DNA of 6,753 nt from Candidatus Symbiothrix sp. (GTDB lineage Bacteria; Bacteroidota; Bacteroidia; Bacteroidales; Azobacteroidaceae): positions 1 through 6,753 of the forward strand of contig JAISWY010000335.1 in the NCBI GenBank assembly GCA_031270925.1. The letters run 5' to 3'. The notes beneath the pieces are model-generated. The model was not told the origin of the DNA, searched no databases, and was given only the letters and a program-made list of their open reading frames with translations. The position numbers and the translations under genes are program-made. Below, in pieces: positions 5,625 through 6,753 of this stretch. The first letter of the stretch is position 1. Every line of letters begins with the position of its first letter.

Positions 5625-6753
5625 TCGTATTGATTTTTTGCTTCAAATTTTCCGTATTTTCCCCGTTTTCTTCATAAACAGCTATGGCTTTTTCCCATTC
5701 TGCCAAGGCTTTATCGGTTTGACCGAATTGTAAAAGAATATCGCCATAATGTTCAAGTAATTCGCCGCTCGGCCGGTCGGTTTTGGAAATAGCGTTTTCG
5801 ATATAGAATTTGGCTAAGGAATAATTGCCTTTTTGGTAGAAAACCCAAGCGTAAGTGTCGATGTAGGTGCTGTTGTTGGGTTGTAGTTGAACGGCGGTGG
5901 CAGCCATCCGTTCGGCTTTGTCCAAATCGGTTTTATCTAAAGACAAGTAATAAGCGTAATTATTCAGTGCGCCGATGTTTTTGTCGTTGTATTCCAAGGC
6001 TTTATCGTAATATGCGTAGGCTTTTTCTTTTTGATTTGAAAGATGATATAAATCGCCGATTTGTCCCGCAAGAGCCGATAAAAACGACAATTTATCGCTG
6101 GGCGTATGCTTCATTCCCGACAGGAAAACCAACAAGGCCTTGTCGTAATCTTTCTTTATATAATAGGCTGAACCGGAATAAAGATAAAATTCGGGAATAT
6201 CGGGAAAATATTCCAATGCCGTTTCACAAATATGAATAATTTCGTCCGTATCTTCCTTTTTCAGAGCATCTTCGAGGATTTTCAACCAATCGGACAAAGG
6301 CGCGATTTCTTCCCAATCATCAATGCCCATGCTTTTTAACTGTTGGAATGTTTCGACGACCTTATCGATTCGCTTTTGTTTCAAATACAAACCGCCAAGG
6401 TAATAAAGCCATTCGGGATTTTGCGGCTTGGCTTCGGACAAGGCTTCGTAAAGGGCGACGGCCTCATCCGTATGTTGTAATTCGCGACACAATCCGGCCA
6501 ATAAATGTTTGTATTCGGTATTTTCGGGCGCGTAACGAACGGCTTTTTGTAGCGCATCCAAAGCCTTATCTCCCTGATTCAGAAATAGATAATAATGGGC
6601 GATTTCGTATAAAGCAGCCGAAGACGTAGAATCGATTTCCAAAGCCTTTTGCAATGATTCGAATGCGCCGGCAGGATCACTCTTGTGCTTGTAACGAAGC
6701 GATTCGAGGAAATATTCATCGAACGATTGCGCCGGCAAAATGCACGGCCAAAG
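5617..6753 (-). CDS. Tetratricopeptide-repeat protein, probably exported (N-terminus outside window)
   Basis: Helical-repeat scaffold protein, partner unknown. The frame is open through the right edge: 378 residues are visible, beginning LWPCILPAQSFDEYF. The TTG at 6738 is therefore not needed as a start. The first residues look like the tail of a signal peptide with cleavage after AQ, so perhaps only 10-20 residues are missing; export to the periplasm or outer membrane is inferred. About eight TPR-like units follow: three at the N-terminal side (for example SSAALYEIAHYYLFLNQGDKALDALQKAV), a less regular linker (DDWEEIAPLSDW...), then five ending in LLEHYGDILLQFGQTDKALAEWEKAI. From memory the C-terminal half closely resembles a Bacteroidota TPR family of about 550-600 residues; this protein is shorter and seems to lack the middle repeats. 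The stop codon lies in the third copy of the 33-bp repeat. Confidence 0.85.
   Translation of the reverse strand, partial: LWPCILPAQSFDEYFLESLRYKHKSDPAGAFESLQKALEIDSTSSAALYEIAHYYLFLNQGDKALDALQKAVRYAPENTEYKHLLAGLCRELQHTDEAVALYEALSEAKPQNPEWLYYLGGLYLKQKRIDKVVETFQQLKSMGIDDWEEIAPLSDWLKILEDALKKEDTDEIIHICETALEYFPDIPEFYLYSGSAYYIKKDYDKALLVFLSGMKHTPSDKLSFLSALAGQIGDLYHLSNQKEKAYAYYDKALEYNDKNIGALNNYAYYLSLDKTDLDKAERMAATAVQLQPNNSTYIDTYAWVFYQKGNYSLAKFYIENAISKTDRPSGELLEHYGDILLQFGQTDKALAEWEKAIAVYEENGENTENLKQKINTIP

Overview
The window looks like a chromosomal segment of a Bacteroidota bacterium, probably order Bacteroidales. The reasons are the strong resemblance of the EF-G to Bacteroidales EF-G, A-rich leaders without Shine-Dalgarno sequences in front of rpsL and rpsG, and two promoters of the Bacteroidota type (TTG or TTTG, 20 bp, TAnnTTTG). 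This assignment rests on recognition from memory, not on a database search.

Left part (1-3972, + strand): the 3' part of a LuxR/NarL-type regulator runs in from the left edge. A 211-bp gap holding a well-formed promoter follows, and then the streptomycin operon rpsL-rpsG-fusA (S12, S7, EF-G). The rpsL-rpsG spacer is 147 nt and carries two hairpins, one of them a 21-bp A/U-rich stem starting right after the rpsL stop. A good intrinsic terminator closes the operon after fusA. The S10-operon genes (rpsJ onward), which I expect next in this order, are not there.

Right part (4068-6753): a 47-codon ORF with a membrane-anchor-like start reads rightward into the 3' end of a convergent gene for an AAA_14/DUF4143 ATPase with an apparently intact PD-(D/E)XK-like motif. 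Upstream of the ATPase, also on the minus strand, is a secreted-type TPR protein gene that runs off the right edge just inside its signal peptide. Between these two genes lies the least ordinary item: three copies of a 15-bp motif spaced at exactly 33 bp. The first copy contains the -33 element of the ATPase promoter, the third contains the TPR stop codon, and the -7 element falls where a fourth copy would place its 3' half.

Translation genes and the right-hand genes are functionally unrelated as far as I can see. The 3' side of fusA looks like a rearrangement boundary. I see no clear new multi-gene system; the periodic repeat with its embedded promoter and the rpsL-rpsG leader structures deserve follow-up most.
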